From Mucilaginibacter_A sp041088075 (GTDB lineage Bacteria; Bacteroidota; Bacteroidia; Sphingobacteriales; Sphingobacteriaceae): a stretch of 64,000 nucleotides of DNA. The position numbers and the translations under genes are program-made. This document shows, one piece after another, positions 8,573 through 19,300 of the stretch. The notes beneath the pieces are model-generated. The model saw nothing but the letters and a program-made list of their open reading frames with translations. It searched no databases and was not told where the DNA came from. Positions within the stretch are counted from its first letter, which is position 1. Each line of letters opens with the position of its first letter. The stretch is from assembly GCF_041088075.1 (NCBI RefSeq), contig NZ_JBGCVY010000033.1, positions 62,001-126,000 of the forward strand, given 5' to 3'.

Positions 8573-8681
8573 GGACACACTCCTAACCCCTCTCGAGAGG
8601 GGAAATATGGCGCCTACCTTTTTAACGTTAGAAAAATAGCAAACTGTGCTTCCCCTCTTGAGAGGGGCAAGGGGTGTGTTT
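8573..8681. repeat. C-rich 110-bp palindromic repeat (copy 1)
   Basis: Bounded by GGACACACTCCTAACCCC and GCAAGGGGTGTGTTT, with CTCTCGAGAGGGG and CCTCTTGAGAGGGG inner palindromes. Small open frames across it are products of the repeat, not genes. Same family at 13898-14005, 20943-21054 and 25518-25627. Confidence 0.85.
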
Positions 8682-8742
8682 CGCTTCTAAATTTAAAAAA
8701 AACATAAAGAGCCTGTTTAAAATTTGCTCAATATATTTTCAG

Positions 8743-8833
8743 ATGCTTCTTTTATCACCTAAAAATTGTAACATTTAGTTTTGATTTATTCAAATTGAAA
8801 TGTACACCAATTTTTATAGGGTAAAAGAAGCAT
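8743..8833. repeat. 91-bp palindromic element bounded by 12-mers (subtype I)
   Basis: ATGCTTCTTTTA then CACCTAAAAATTG on the left, and CACCAATTTTTATAGGG then TAAAAGAAGCAT on the right. The arms are about 26 bp. Same subtype at 26349-26439 and 27346-27438. Confidence 0.85.
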
Positions 8834-8951
8834 CATCATTTTTTCTCTTATAAATTTAAACAGGCTCAAAGATAAATACCTGAACAAAAAATTTAAACAA
8901 CTTCGATAGAAATTTAAACAGGTTCTTTTTGAAGTAAAAATTAATAAATAA

Positions 8952-8982
8952 AAAAGCGGACTATTTAAAATAGCCCGCTTTT
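8952..8982 (-). terminator. Terminator of the first susC-susD operon
   Basis: AAAAGCGGACTATTT and its near-perfect complement AAATAGCCCGCTTTT form a hairpin 32 bases downstream of the susD stop, with an A/T-rich flank that gives a U-tract on the minus strand. Confidence 0.75.
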
Positions 8983-9013
8983 GTTATAGCATTGATAAAA
9001 AAGGTAAAATTAT

Positions 9014-10381
9014 TTACTTATCCCACCAAACCCTTTTTAACATACTGGTGTTTTTGGGTGCATTTGCATTATACCTTTGCTCGCCGGATGGATACAGTAA
9101 GCTTCTTGGAATTTGGCCATTTAGTACGCCACTAGCGTTTGGAGTAAGCTGCGGATAACCGGTACGTCTCCAGTCTGTCCAGGTTTCCGGGTTTAAAAAG
9201 TTGGCAATATACTTCTGTACCATAATATCTTTTAAGGTAATATTAGCGGCTGTTTTAGTATAAGTACCGGCATAGGCGCTGCTGCCAACAGTTCTTGTCA
9301 AATTTGCACTTACGGCATTGTTATAAGCTGTAGCGGCGGCAGCCTTATTTCCTTTTTGAAATTGAGCTTCTGCCTGGATAAACATCAACTCATCATAACT
9401 AAGCAAATATACGGCAGAGTTAGCACTGCCGTATAAAGTGCCTAAGCCTCCGTTGCCATCGCTGTAAACAGCTAAACGGGGATCTTTGGCAGGCACTTCC
9501 GCAGGGTCTGCTGTTCCGGCTAATAAATCATATATGTAACCGGTAAAAGCTATGTCTCCGCTTCTCTGATTGTAGAATTGATACCATGGGTTTTGCGAAG
9601 TTACACTTGCTCCGGAAAACGGTACCGCAGCGTCATCAGTGTTTGATGTAAAACCTAACGCCGCTTCGGCTAAAGCTTTATCATAATTAGCGGGGTCTAT
9701 TTTTACCAAATGTAAATAAAGTTTAGCCCTTAATGAATGTGCAAACCGAACCCATTTGCCCATATTGCCACTATATAGTACATCATCTGCTCCGGGTTGC
9801 GCTGTAGTTTCCGTTTTGGCAGCCAGCGTAATGGCATCACTTAATAATTTATCAAGCGTTGCATAAATAGATTGTTGCGGATCATAATGTGGTTGCAAAT
9901 TTGCAGTTCCCTGAAATGCTTCTGTGTAAGGAACATCTCCCCAAAGATCAGTAGTTAACCCTAAAGCGTTGGCCATCATTATCCTTCCAATTGCACCATA
10001 ATGTGCCTGGTTTGCAGCATCAGCGATTTTTATCAGGGAATTGGCATTGTTCATGATACCGCCGCCGTACAAACCGGTAGTCCACATATTATTAACGTCA
10101 TCAGTAGATACGGCATAAGTATTGGCTAATGCAGACTGATTGGCAGCACCGGTAACCTGTTGCATAAAGGTGGAGGTAAAACGGGAAGCATCGCCATTCC
10201 ACTCGTATCCGGTACTTTGAATAATGCCGGGGAGCAAATTTGTAGCGATTGGTTTTTGCAACTGGGAAGGATTATCATTAATCCCCGGATAAAAGTACCC
10301 TTTTTTGCAAGCGGTAAATACAACGCCAATCGTAAGCATCATAAATCCCTTGATAAATATATTTTTAACTTTTAATTTCAT
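9014..10381 (-). CDS. SusD/RagB-family outer-membrane lipoprotein (SusD-like 2), copy 1
   Basis: A 455-residue surface glycan- or nutrient-binding lipoprotein that caps the neighbouring SusC channel. The signal peptide ends in the lipobox VFTAC (cysteine near residue 25) followed by KKG. DVPYTEAFQG after LTTDLWG, and SYDELMFIQAEAQFQKGN, are conserved helices of the SusD-like 2 (PF12771) branch; this branch also handles peptides and other nutrients, so a sugar substrate is not implied. The start is 19 bases after the susC stop on the same strand, the normal SusC-SusD order. No glycoside hydrolase or regulator adjoins. Confidence 0.9.
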   Translation of the reverse strand: MKLKVKNIFIKGFMMLTIGVVFTACKKGYFYPGINDNPSQLQKPIATNLLPGIIQSTGYEWNGDASRFTSTFMQQVTGAANQSALANTYAVSTDDVNNMWTTGLYGGGIMNNANSLIKIADAANQAHYGAIGRIMMANALGLTTDLWGDVPYTEAFQGTANLQPHYDPQQSIYATLDKLLSDAITLAAKTETTAQPGADDVLYSGNMGKWVRFAHSLRAKLYLHLVKIDPANYDKALAEAALGFTSNTDDAAVPFSGASVTSQNPWYQFYNQRSGDIAFTGYIYDLLAGTADPAEVPAKDPRLAVYSDGNGGLGTLYGSANSAVYLLSYDELMFIQAEAQFQKGNKAAAATAYNNAVSANLTRTVGSSAYAGTYTKTAANITLKDIMVQKYIANFLNPETWTDWRRTGYPQLTPNASGVLNGQIPRSLLYPSGEQRYNANAPKNTSMLKRVWWDK

Positions 10382-10400
10382 GTCTTATAGTTTTATCTAA

Positions 10401-13400
10401 TTAAAACCTAACTTTTAAATTAACACCGTAACTTGATGCTCCGGGGTTGTTAAAATAATCAATGCCCTGGGCCTGGCTTGCACCTGTTAAACTGGTTTCA
10501 GGGTCAATGCCTTTATACGGTGTCCATATAATGACATTACGGGCAAATGCACCAAGGGAAAACCCTTTAATAAAGGTGGCTGATTTTCCAAAAATCAAAT
10601 CTTTAAAGTCATACGATAAAGTTACTTCACGTAATTTAACAAAAGAACCATCTTCAATAAATTCCTCATTAAGATTACCAAAACCGCCACCATTACCCTG
10701 ATACCAAACTTGGTCTAACGGTACATTGAGCGCATTTACAGCGCCTGCGCCTGGTAATTCTGTTTTACCGTCTGCTGCATAATGTACTAAGTTGCCGCTG
10801 GCATTTAAATGTCCTGAAACTCCGTTAAAAATTTTATTCGTGTTCCTGTTAGAAGTTAGATCAGATGTACCAATAGCCGCTAATGAGCCACGTGTACCGT
10901 CCCAAATATCTCCCCTAAACTTCCAGTCAATTAAACCATATAAAGATACTTTTTTATAAGTAAACGTATTGCCAAAACCCATACGGAACTTAGGGTTAGT
11001 ATTACCAATTATTTTTTGATCGTTGGTATTACTGATAGGGTAACCACTAACATGCGGAACGTTGGTTACCTTGCCATTGGCATCAACCTGTTTTGCATCG
11101 CTTACCACAATATTATTGTTATTATCACGGGTATAGCCAAAACCATAAATACTTGCAGCAGGTGCCCCTGGCAGTTGTGCAATTAATGTTCCGGTAAAAC
11201 CATTCAAAGTGATTTGGTTAACTCCGGGTGCTAATTCAAGTACTTTGCTTCTGTTTAGGCTAAAGTTTACAAAAGAACCCCAGGTAAAATTCCTGCTTTT
11301 TACGGGTGTGCCATTTACTGACAGTTCAAATCCGTTGTTCCTAACCGATCCGGAATTTAAAGTGATAGATGTATAACCAGTAGAGCCTGATATTGGAGCA
11401 TTTACCAACAGGTCTGTTCCTTTACTGTGGTACACGGTTGCATCAATTCCTAATCTGTTTTTAAAGAATTGCAATTGAAGGCCTCCTTCGTAAGATACTG
11501 TTTTTTCGGGCTTCAAAAGGCTGTTGCCTAAGTTAGCCGTTAAACCATAGCTTGCCAAACCATTGCTTGGGTAAGCTATACCTGTTGTATAGCCGTCTGC
11601 AAAACTACTTGGTGCATAAAAACTGCTTGTTTGGAATGCAGCGGGGGCATTTCCTACCTGGGTTGCTGAAAGGCGAAGTTTACCAAAGCTTAACACATCG
11701 TTATCTTTTAATGCACCTAACTCAGAAAATACAAAACTTAAGTTAGCGGATGGATAAAAAAACGAATTGTTGTTTTTTGGCAAAGTTGATGCCCAATCGT
11801 TTCTGCCAGTTGTTTCCAGATATAATATAGATTTATAACTTAAATTTAAATCATAGTAAGCAGAAACAGTTCTATACGGTGTAATCAAATTATTGGCTAT
11901 TACCGTACTGGCATTAGCTACATTGTTAAAACCCGGTGCAACTAAAGCATCGCCGGTTGTATATAAGTTATTAAGCTTAGTGCCAAAAAAGTTATTTCCT
12001 ATTTTCCCGTCAAATTGAAAATCTGATCCCAATTTTTTTGTATAACTTAAAATTAAATCCGAATTAAGGCTTCTGTAGCTGTATTGATCATCAATTACGC
12101 GGCCGCCCGGAAAAGCACCTGATTGGATTTCATAATACTGATGCCTGTTATCCTGATAATCATCAGTACCTAAGCGGTATAAGGCACTAAAACCACCACC
12201 AATATTATAATCTAACTGGATGTTGCCAATTATACGGTTAAGGTTGGTGGTAAAAGGGTTTTGATTAATTGTCCAAAATGGGTTATCATAGATTCCGTTT
12301 CTATAGGATCGTTGTGTACCGTCCGGAAATAGATAAGCAGCCGGGTCGGTAGGGTCTTTTCGTCCAAAAGAGTTATCAAATGATATGGGTGTCCTGGTTA
12401 AACCAAGCATGATACCTGAAAGATTACTTCCTTGTTGTGCAATATTTCCATCGCTTGAAGTATAAGTCATGTTGGTTGAAGCCCTCAACTTTTTTGACAC
12501 GTTTAACTGACCTGAGAAAGCAACAGAAGTTCTTTGATAATACTGGGTAGGAACAATAGAATTTTGGTAAACATTGGTAACAGAAGCCCTATAAGTGGCA
12601 ATATCACTGCCACCGCTAACTGCAACTGAATTGTTAAATGTAGCTCCGGTCCTGAAAAAATTATTCAGGTTATCATAAGGTGTAAAGGGTACTTTCGCTA
12701 ACGGATTTGATTTACCTACAATATTCCCATTTACATCGTATTGGTTTGGAACACCAGTCCTGAACAAGGTATCAGCTTTAGCACCCCAGGAATAACGGCT
12801 GGTAGATGTATTGGAAGGAATAGTTCCGTCTAGGCCTTTAATATATTCATGCTGAAGTTTTGGTAGTTTGTTTACCACATCAAACGATACACCGGCATTA
12901 AAATCAACCTGTACCCTGCCGGCTGCACCTTTTTTAGTAGTGATTACAATGGCGCCATTAGCTGCACGGATACCATAAAGCGCAGCAGCTGAAGGCCCTT
13001 TCAATATTGATACACTTTCTATATCGTCAGGGTTAATATCAGCACCTCTGTTAATCGGGGTGCCGCCTTGTAACGGGTCTGTGGTTTGGTTTTGAGAATT
13101 GTCAATAGGCATACCATCAATTACAAATAAAGGCTGGTTATTCCCTGTTAAAGAGTTTGTGCCTCTTAATTGGATATAAGTTGCAGAGCCCGCCGTACCT
13201 CCTGATGAGGTAATTTGCACACCGGCAACCTTGCCGGCTAAAGCTCCAATGGCATCAGATTGGTTTGCGGCAACTAAATCATCACCTTTTACCTCTTGTA
13301 TAGAATATCCCAAAGCTCTTTTCTCTCTTCGGATACCCAAAGCTGTAACAATAACTTCAGTCAATTGTGTATTGCTGCTTTGTAAGGAAACATTAATAAT

Positions 13401-13667
13401 TGATTTACCGGCAACGGGTATATTTTGAACAGTATAACCGATAAAAGTAAACACAAGCACATTATTGTTAGCCGCACTGATAGAATACCTTCCATCTGTC
13501 CCCGTTACCGTACCAACCGTTGTCCCCTGTACCCGCACACTTACGCCTGGAAGCGGCAACCCATCCTCCTTGGCCGTAACTGTACCGGTAACCGTACGGT
13601 TTTGTGCATAAGTCTGAGCGGCAAACAACAGCAGGAAAACCGTACATACATGTAGAAGTTTTTTCAT
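10401..13667 (-). CDS. SusC/RagA TonB-linked outer-membrane protein, copy 1
   Basis: A 1088-residue TonB-dependent transporter. I start at the ATG at 13667, giving the signal peptide KKLLHVCTVFLLLFAAQ; an ATG 12 codons upstream makes a poor leader. After the signal comes a carboxypeptidase-D-like beta-sandwich (VTGTVTAKEDGLPLPGVSV, about residues 25-95), then the plug domain with ADINPDDIESVSILKGPSAA and AANGAIVITTKKG, then a 22-strand barrel ending in SYGVNLKVRF. The final F is typical. It pairs with the SusD at 9014. The first ~200 bases are almost identical to susC copy 2 and then diverge abruptly. No interspersed 12-mer occurs in this gene. Confidence 0.93.
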   Translation of the reverse strand: MKKLLHVCTVFLLLFAAQTYAQNRTVTGTVTAKEDGLPLPGVSVRVQGTTVGTVTGTDGRYSISAANNNVLVFTFIGYTVQNIPVAGKSIINVSLQSSNTQLTEVIVTALGIRREKRALGYSIQEVKGDDLVAANQSDAIGALAGKVAGVQITSSGGTAGSATYIQLRGTNSLTGNNQPLFVIDGMPIDNSQNQTTDPLQGGTPINRGADINPDDIESVSILKGPSAAALYGIRAANGAIVITTKKGAAGRVQVDFNAGVSFDVVNKLPKLQHEYIKGLDGTIPSNTSTSRYSWGAKADTLFRTGVPNQYDVNGNIVGKSNPLAKVPFTPYDNLNNFFRTGATFNNSVAVSGGSDIATYRASVTNVYQNSIVPTQYYQRTSVAFSGQLNVSKKLRASTNMTYTSSDGNIAQQGSNLSGIMLGLTRTPISFDNSFGRKDPTDPAAYLFPDGTQRSYRNGIYDNPFWTINQNPFTTNLNRIIGNIQLDYNIGGGFSALYRLGTDDYQDNRHQYYEIQSGAFPGGRVIDDQYSYRSLNSDLILSYTKKLGSDFQFDGKIGNNFFGTKLNNLYTTGDALVAPGFNNVANASTVIANNLITPYRTVSAYYDLNLSYKSILYLETTGRNDWASTLPKNNNSFFYPSANLSFVFSELGALKDNDVLSFGKLRLSATQVGNAPAAFQTSSFYAPSSFADGYTTGIAYPSNGLASYGLTANLGNSLLKPEKTVSYEGGLQLQFFKNRLGIDATVYHSKGTDLLVNAPISGSTGYTSITLNSGSVRNNGFELSVNGTPVKSRNFTWGSFVNFSLNRSKVLELAPGVNQITLNGFTGTLIAQLPGAPAASIYGFGYTRDNNNNIVVSDAKQVDANGKVTNVPHVSGYPISNTNDQKIIGNTNPKFRMGFGNTFTYKKVSLYGLIDWKFRGDIWDGTRGSLAAIGTSDLTSNRNTNKIFNGVSGHLNASGNLVHYAADGKTELPGAGAVNALNVPLDQVWYQGNGGGFGNLNEEFIEDGSFVKLREVTLSYDFKDLIFGKSATFIKGFSLGAFARNVIIWTPYKGIDPETSLTGASQAQGIDYFNNPGASSYGVNLKVRF

Positions 13668-13800
13668 GTTTTTAGTTAAAATTAGATAAGTTTTTAAATT
13701 CAATAGAATTGGGAAGTAAAGTTAAAAAATAATTATTAATTACTGGTGAGGGCGTATTAAAAGTTTTTAAGCTGTTTGATTTTTTTTTTGGAAAATTGTA

Positions 13801-13829
13801 ATGCTTCTTTTATGCCTATAAATTTGGTT
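13801..13829. repeat. Single arm of a 12-mer palindromic element
   Basis: ATGCTTCTTTTA followed by TGCCTATAAATTTGGT is one arm of the subtype II element. The other arm is missing. It lies about 130 bases upstream of the susC copy 1 start. Confidence 0.7.
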
Positions 13830-13897
13830 TGATATTGAAGTTGTTTAAACTTTTTGTTCAGGTATTTATCCTTATGTTTTTTTAAATATCTAAGCGA

Positions 13898-14005
13898 AAC
13901 ACACCCCTTGCCCCTCTCAAGAGGGGAAATATGTCGCCTACCTTTTTAACGATGGAAAGATAGCAAACCATGCTTCCCCTCTCGAGAGGGGTTAGGGGTG
14001 TGTCC
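13898..14005. repeat. C-rich 110-bp palindromic repeat (copy 2)
   Basis: Same family as 8573-8681, and part of a longer inverted duplication: about 200 bases around it (13866-14062) are the reverse complement of 8515-8710, including AACTGCCATCATCTTATT in the flank. The two lie on either side of the first susCD pair. Confidence 0.85.
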
Positions 14006-14164
14006 TTTATCAAACTGAACAAATAATAAGATGATGGCAGTTAAAAGTTTAAACAACTTCATTCTGTATTGATAAAAAAGCAAGGAAACCTAATGGTTTT
14101 AGGTGATAAACGAAGTATCAAAATAAATTGAGGGTTTGTTTAATACTTGTTCAATATATTCCCT

Positions 14165-14260
14165 ATGCTTCTTTTACCGCATAAAAATCAGTGGCTCATT
14201 GTGCTTTTTGTATCAGCATATATTTTTTAAAAACAGGATATACAGGCATAAAAGAAGCAT
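14165..14260. repeat. 96-bp palindromic element bounded by 12-mers
   Basis: Starts ATGCTTCTTTTACCGC and ends CAGGCATAAAAGAAGCAT. The interior is diverged from the other copies. A degenerate word TAAACGAAGTAT lies just upstream at 14107-14118. Confidence 0.8.
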
Positions 14261-14287
14261 TATAAATTTTTGTTCAACTTAGTTGCC

Positions 14288-14383
14288 ATGCTTTTTTTAC
14301 CACATAAAAACCATTGTCTTTTTGTGGTTTTTGGACTAATCCAATATTCAGGCACACTAAATTTATAGGCATAAAAGAAGCAT
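14288..14383. repeat. 96-bp palindromic element (subtype II), one end mutated
   Basis: The left end reads ATGCTTTTTTTA (one change) and the right end TAAAAGAAGCAT. The interior matches 8405-8502 closely, with ACCACATAAAAACCATTG and CACTAAATTTATAGGC. Confidence 0.8.
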
Positions 14384-14470
14384 TGCAATTTTTTATGATA
14401 CAAATTTAAACAGCCTCTCAAACTTGTTTGTAATATTAACAAATTTTTTACCTTAAAAAATTCAACATAT

Positions 14471-14771
14471 TTAGGCGGCGAAAGAAGAACTTAGCTATGC
14501 TTATGGGGATTTAAAAGCCGTTAAGAATTTCTTCAGCATTAAACCCTTTAGCAAACTGCTGGTTTTGCTGCAACCGAAAGTGGTGATCACGGTGATGAAG
14601 GTTTTGGAAAAAGAAGTGTTGGAAGCGATTCGCTTATCTGGGATAGATTCTGTTGCCTATACCAAAGCCATTGCTTTTCCGGCCCATGGCAAAACCAATG
14701 CGGATAAATGTGTGAACGAGTTGGTGGCGGTTTTGGAGGAGTTGCTGGAGATTGGGGTTTTGGGCGATTAG
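14471..14771 (+). pseudogene. Truncated duplicate of the gene at 7797-8315
   Basis: The last ~205 bases (from CTGCAACCGAAAGTGGTGAT) are nearly identical to the 3' end of the intact gene, giving LQPKVVITVMKVLEKEVLEA and KTNADKCVNELVAVLEELLE. Upstream, a degraded match begins at TTTAGGCGGCGAAAGAAG; a stretch of about 90 bases is deleted after TTTCTTCAG and the original start is lost. The 12-mer present in the parent has decayed here to CGAAAGAAGAAC. I read it as a dead fragment left by duplication, although an internal ATG could still give 68 residues. Confidence 0.85.
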
Positions 14772-14825
14772 TTTTTGCAATCAACAACAAATTATATAGA
14801 TGTTTTTAAATAAAACCATGAAAAC

Positions 14826-14862
14826 AAAAATAGGCTACCTGATTACAGATAGCCTATTTTTT
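14826..14862 (-). terminator. Terminator of the second susC-susD operon
   Basis: AAAAATAGGCTA and AGCCTATTTTTT flank a short loop 15 bases beyond the susD copy 2 stop; the A-run on the plus strand gives the U-tract for minus-strand transcription. Confidence 0.8.
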
Positions 14863-14876
14863 AATAAAACCGGTAT

Positions 14877-16304
14877 TTAAAATTTATCAAAGAAAAGTTT
14901 AGTAGTAACAGCATCGCCACCAATGGCAGTACCGGCTGCTGATACGTTAGCACCATTTGTATTTCCTTCATTTACAGGATAAGTAAAACGAACAGGAAAT
15001 GCAGATAATGCAGTTGCCGGGGCAACAAGCACAGGGGCATCCAATCTGCGTTGTTCAATCCATGCATCCCAACCTCTGTTATACAAGGCTATCCATTTTT
15101 GGATCCCTATTTTTTGTTTATAAGTGCCGCTGGCGGTAAGATAATTTACAGAAGGTTGTGCAATATATAATTCTGCACTATTTGTTGTTCCTTTCCACTC
15201 AAGAACAGATGCCGTAATGGCATTGTTGTAATGGGTTGCTGCATCTCCTCCAACATTATAGCCTCTTTCTACAGCTTCCGCTAAATTAAATTCAGTTTCT
15301 GAATAGCTTAACAAAATTCCGGGAAAATCAGGCGCAGTAATAGTTGTGCTTGGTTTGGAAAAAGTTGCATAGTTACTTCTTTTTCCGGGAGTACCGCCAG
15401 AATAACCACCGCTTGCGTCTGTGGTAAAATACAAAGGTAAGCGAGGGTCATTTGTACTTTTTAACTGATTCATTAAAGTTGTACAGGCAACAAAATCTTT
15501 TCTACCGCTTTGTACCAAATCAACCCAAATTGGATTGGTATTAGGCGGTGCACTTAAATATTGAAAATAAGCGTTATTGGAATTTGAAGAAAATACTCCG
15601 GCAGCCACTGCAGATTCAACTACTGTTTTTGCTTTTGCATTATCCAAATCTGAAATAGTGATACCCATTTTTAATTTAAGTGTATTAGCGAAAAGCTTCC
15701 ATTTTGCAGCATCGCCACGATAAATGATATCAGCAGGGCCTAAACTGCTTGAACCTGTATTGAGTATGGCAACATCAGCATCCAAACGGGTTAATAAATC
15801 ATAATATACTGTTTTTGCGTCGTCGTATTTTGGAAACAAAACGTTATCATTTAGCGCCTGGGTGTAAGGTATATTTCCGAATGTAGTTAATAAATAATAA
15901 TAAGTATAAACTTCAAGTACATCGCTAATTGCTTTGTTTGTGTTCAAATTAGTAGTACTTAAACCTTCGCTTGCACCCAGCGTTTTCACCTGTTCAAGGT
16001 TTTTAAGCACGTCCCGGTATAATGCATTCCAGATACCATCCCGAATAGTTCTGGTATTGATATCGTAATTTGATTCATCGGTATAAGTTGTTTCCTGCCA
16101 TTGCTGTTCAATTAACCGAAAAATATTCAGGTTAACACTTGAGGACGTTACCGTATTTGTAAGTACACGTTCAGCATTGGTAAAAACTGTTGCTGAAGGT
16201 ACAATAAGCGGTGATTTTGGGTTAACATTAATATCTGTTATCCCCTTTTTGCAGGCTGTTGTAAAAAGAAGGGCCGGCAACATTGCATATAATATTTTTT
16301 TCAT
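14877..16304 (-). CDS. SusD/RagB-family outer-membrane lipoprotein (SusD-like 2), copy 2
   Basis: A 475-residue SusD-like lipoprotein with a lipobox LLFTTAC near residue 18 followed by KKG. NIPYTQALNDNVLFPKYDDA and LLSYSETEFNLAEAVERGYN are conserved helices of the SusD-like 2 family. It starts 12 bases after the stop of susC copy 2. It is only distantly similar to the copy at 9014, so the two systems probably take up different ligands. A strong terminator follows. Confidence 0.9.
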   Translation of the reverse strand: MKKILYAMLPALLFTTACKKGITDINVNPKSPLIVPSATVFTNAERVLTNTVTSSSVNLNIFRLIEQQWQETTYTDESNYDINTRTIRDGIWNALYRDVLKNLEQVKTLGASEGLSTTNLNTNKAISDVLEVYTYYYLLTTFGNIPYTQALNDNVLFPKYDDAKTVYYDLLTRLDADVAILNTGSSSLGPADIIYRGDAAKWKLFANTLKLKMGITISDLDNAKAKTVVESAVAAGVFSSNSNNAYFQYLSAPPNTNPIWVDLVQSGRKDFVACTTLMNQLKSTNDPRLPLYFTTDASGGYSGGTPGKRSNYATFSKPSTTITAPDFPGILLSYSETEFNLAEAVERGYNVGGDAATHYNNAITASVLEWKGTTNSAELYIAQPSVNYLTASGTYKQKIGIQKWIALYNRGWDAWIEQRRLDAPVLVAPATALSAFPVRFTYPVNEGNTNGANVSAAGTAIGGDAVTTKLFFDKF

Positions 16305-16316
16305 ATAGTTTTTTAA

Positions 16317-19300
16317 TTAAAAACTGAACCTTGCATTAAAAGAAAAAGTCCTGGTAGTGGGTATTGCACCACTTTGATAACCTTGAAAGTTACCCGAACT
16401 TAAAGTTTCTTCAGGATCGGAATAAGGAAGATTTTTGTGGATGATCCACAAGTTTCTTCCAATTAGCGATAAATCTATTCCTTTTACGGGGCCTAATTTA
16501 CTAACAACGCTTAATGGGAATGAATAGCTTAATAATGCTTGCCTTAATTTAACATAACTTGCATCATAAACAAAAGCTTTGTTAGGATTACTTTCATACC
16601 CATACAAACCTGTTCCAGTATTATCAGCCCTTATAGTATTAGGTTTACCGTCAGCAGTTACACCGGGTAAAATAACACCACCACCATCATTAAGTGCGTT
16701 TCTTGAAGGTTTTCCAAGATCGTTTAACCCCGCTGTTTCAGGGTATAAGCCAGTATCCATACCATAATAGGTATCTAATGAAAATACACTGCCGCCTTTT
16801 CTAACATCTACAAGGAAGCTTAAAGACCAGTTTTTGTATTTAAAAGTATTGTTAACACCACTCACCCAATCCGGGTTATAATTTCCAATCACCTGGTTTG
16901 AATTAGATGACCTAAGATATAGACCGTCAGCACCTACTGTTTTTTGCCCGTTAGTATAAACAAAATCAGTTCCCCGTATTGTTCCTAAAGGCTGGTTTAA
17001 AGTAGCATTGATTGATATGCCGCCCTGAAGAGAAGCTAAAACTAAATTGTCTGCCTGGTTACCGCTTGCATCTTGGTATGTAGCAATTAACTTATTCCGG
17101 TTTCTGGTAAAGTTAACATCCATGCGCCATGAAAAATCTTTAGTTTTAAGCGGTGTACCGTTTAAAGATAATTCCAAGCCTTTGTTTTGTACCGTACCAG
17201 AGTTTTGGTATTTATAAGAATAGCCTGTTGACGTTGATACCGGTACTGCTATTAGCTGGTCAATAGTTTTAGTAACATAGTAACTGCCGTCTAATCCTAA
17301 ACGGCTACCAAAAAACTGAAGTTCAAGCCCGCCCTCTGTGCTCCTGGTACGTTCAGGTTTTAAATTTGGAGTGTTTTGGGTAGTAGAAATATTAGCCTGC
17401 GGTATAGAACCAAAAGCTGAGCCTAAAGAATAAGTATTAGTTAAACTATAAGGGTTTGCATCGCTACCCACTTCTGCAAAATTACCTCTTAACTTACCAT
17501 AAGACAACCACTTGTATTGCTTCAGCAATTCGGAAAAAATAAATCCGCCTGCTACTGAAGGGTAATAATATTCATTTTTTCCGGCGGGTAATGTAGAAGA
17601 AACATCTCTTCTGATGGTTGCGTCTATGTTTAGTAGTCTTTTCCAGGTTAAAGTACCTTCGGCATAAATGCCATCTACTTCTCTTCTTGCATCTGTTTCC
17701 ACGGGTGGAATAGGCGTATTCAAAGAATTATTTATGGCATAAATGCCGGGAACAACTAAACCACCGTTAGTTGAGGTTCCTGGCAAACCCGGCCCTATAG
17801 GCGGAGCTGAAGACTGAAAACGTTGTTTACGGATATTAGTACCTAAAACAGCTTTTAAATTAAAATCTTCATTCAAATCTTTATTTGCATTCGCAATTAA
17901 ATCATAATTGGTTTCATTAAAGCTTAAATCTCTTCTGGTATAAGAAGATACGCCTGTAGCACCAACTGCCCTTCTTTCTTCCTGTAATTGTGTCCAATTA
18001 TCAACGGTAACACGGCCTAATATATTAATCCAATCGGTAACTTTATAATTGGCAAATACATTGCCGAAATAACGATTACGCGTATCTGACTCGTAGTTTT
18101 GGTAGCGGATAAAATAAGGATTGTCCCAATAAATAGGGGTAAGGTTTGTAGGGTCAGCAAAGTTCCAGCTTGCGTTCTTTCCACCTGATGCAAAATACTG
18201 CTGTTTTAATTCCTGGATATCATTGTTGACTTGATACCATTGGCGGAAAGAGTTCAAAATATTATCAGACTGATAGCCTGTTCCGTACCGGCCTAAACCA
18301 ACAGTATTGGTATAATCAATATTGGCACCTGCACTTAGTTTATTGGTTACATTATAGGTACTTCCAAAATTGATACTATTTTTAAGAATATTACTATTCG
18401 GCATAATGCCATTCTGGTTATCACGCGTATAGCCTAACTTAAACGAACCTTGATCTGTACCATTGGTTATAAATATACTTTGGTTGTCGGAAACCGGATG
18501 GGTAAAGAAAGTAGAAAGGTCATGTGCAGCAGCTACCCATGGTGTGGCTTTACCATAATTGGGTGACGAAGGCGTAAATGCATCCCATTGATAAACTTGT
18601 AGGTTAGGATCAAATCGGGCACCGTAGGAAGCATCCTCACTTAAAGGGTCAACTAAACGTCCGTTTGGGTCTGTAGCTTTTACTGGAGCAAAACCAGCAT
18701 TCGGGTTACGAAAAAGAAACCTACCCGTTGCATCTTCATAAGAGGGGCCGTAGCCTCCTCCATATTCTTTTTGGTATTTAGGAAAGGTTGATTTATCAAT
18801 CCCTGAAACGCTAACACCTGCATTAACTACAATACCAAGTCCCTTTTTAGCTTTTTTAGTGGTAATTAAAATTACACCATTGGCTCCCTGAGAACCATAT
18901 AACGCTGTAGCCGCAGCACCTTTTAACACGGTAACTGACTCAATATCATCAGGATTTATATCTGCAGCAGGGCTGCCATAATCATATCCGCCTCTTCCTG
19001 TTCTTTGATCGCTTGGGTTTAATGATGAGCTGTTAAGCCCTCCATTACTAAAAGGTACGCCATCAACCACAAATAAAGCTTGGTTATTGCCACTAATTGA
19101 TTTTACACCGCGTAGTACCACATTAGTAGAACCGCCCAAACTGTTGGATTGACGAATTTCTAAACCTGATACTTTACCGGAAAGTTCGCTTGCAAAATTT
19201 GAATTACGGGTTTTATTTACCTCATCTCCGGATATTTGCTGAGCGGCATAAGATTGTTGGTTACGTGTCCTGGTTAAACCCAAAGCTCCGGTTACCACAA

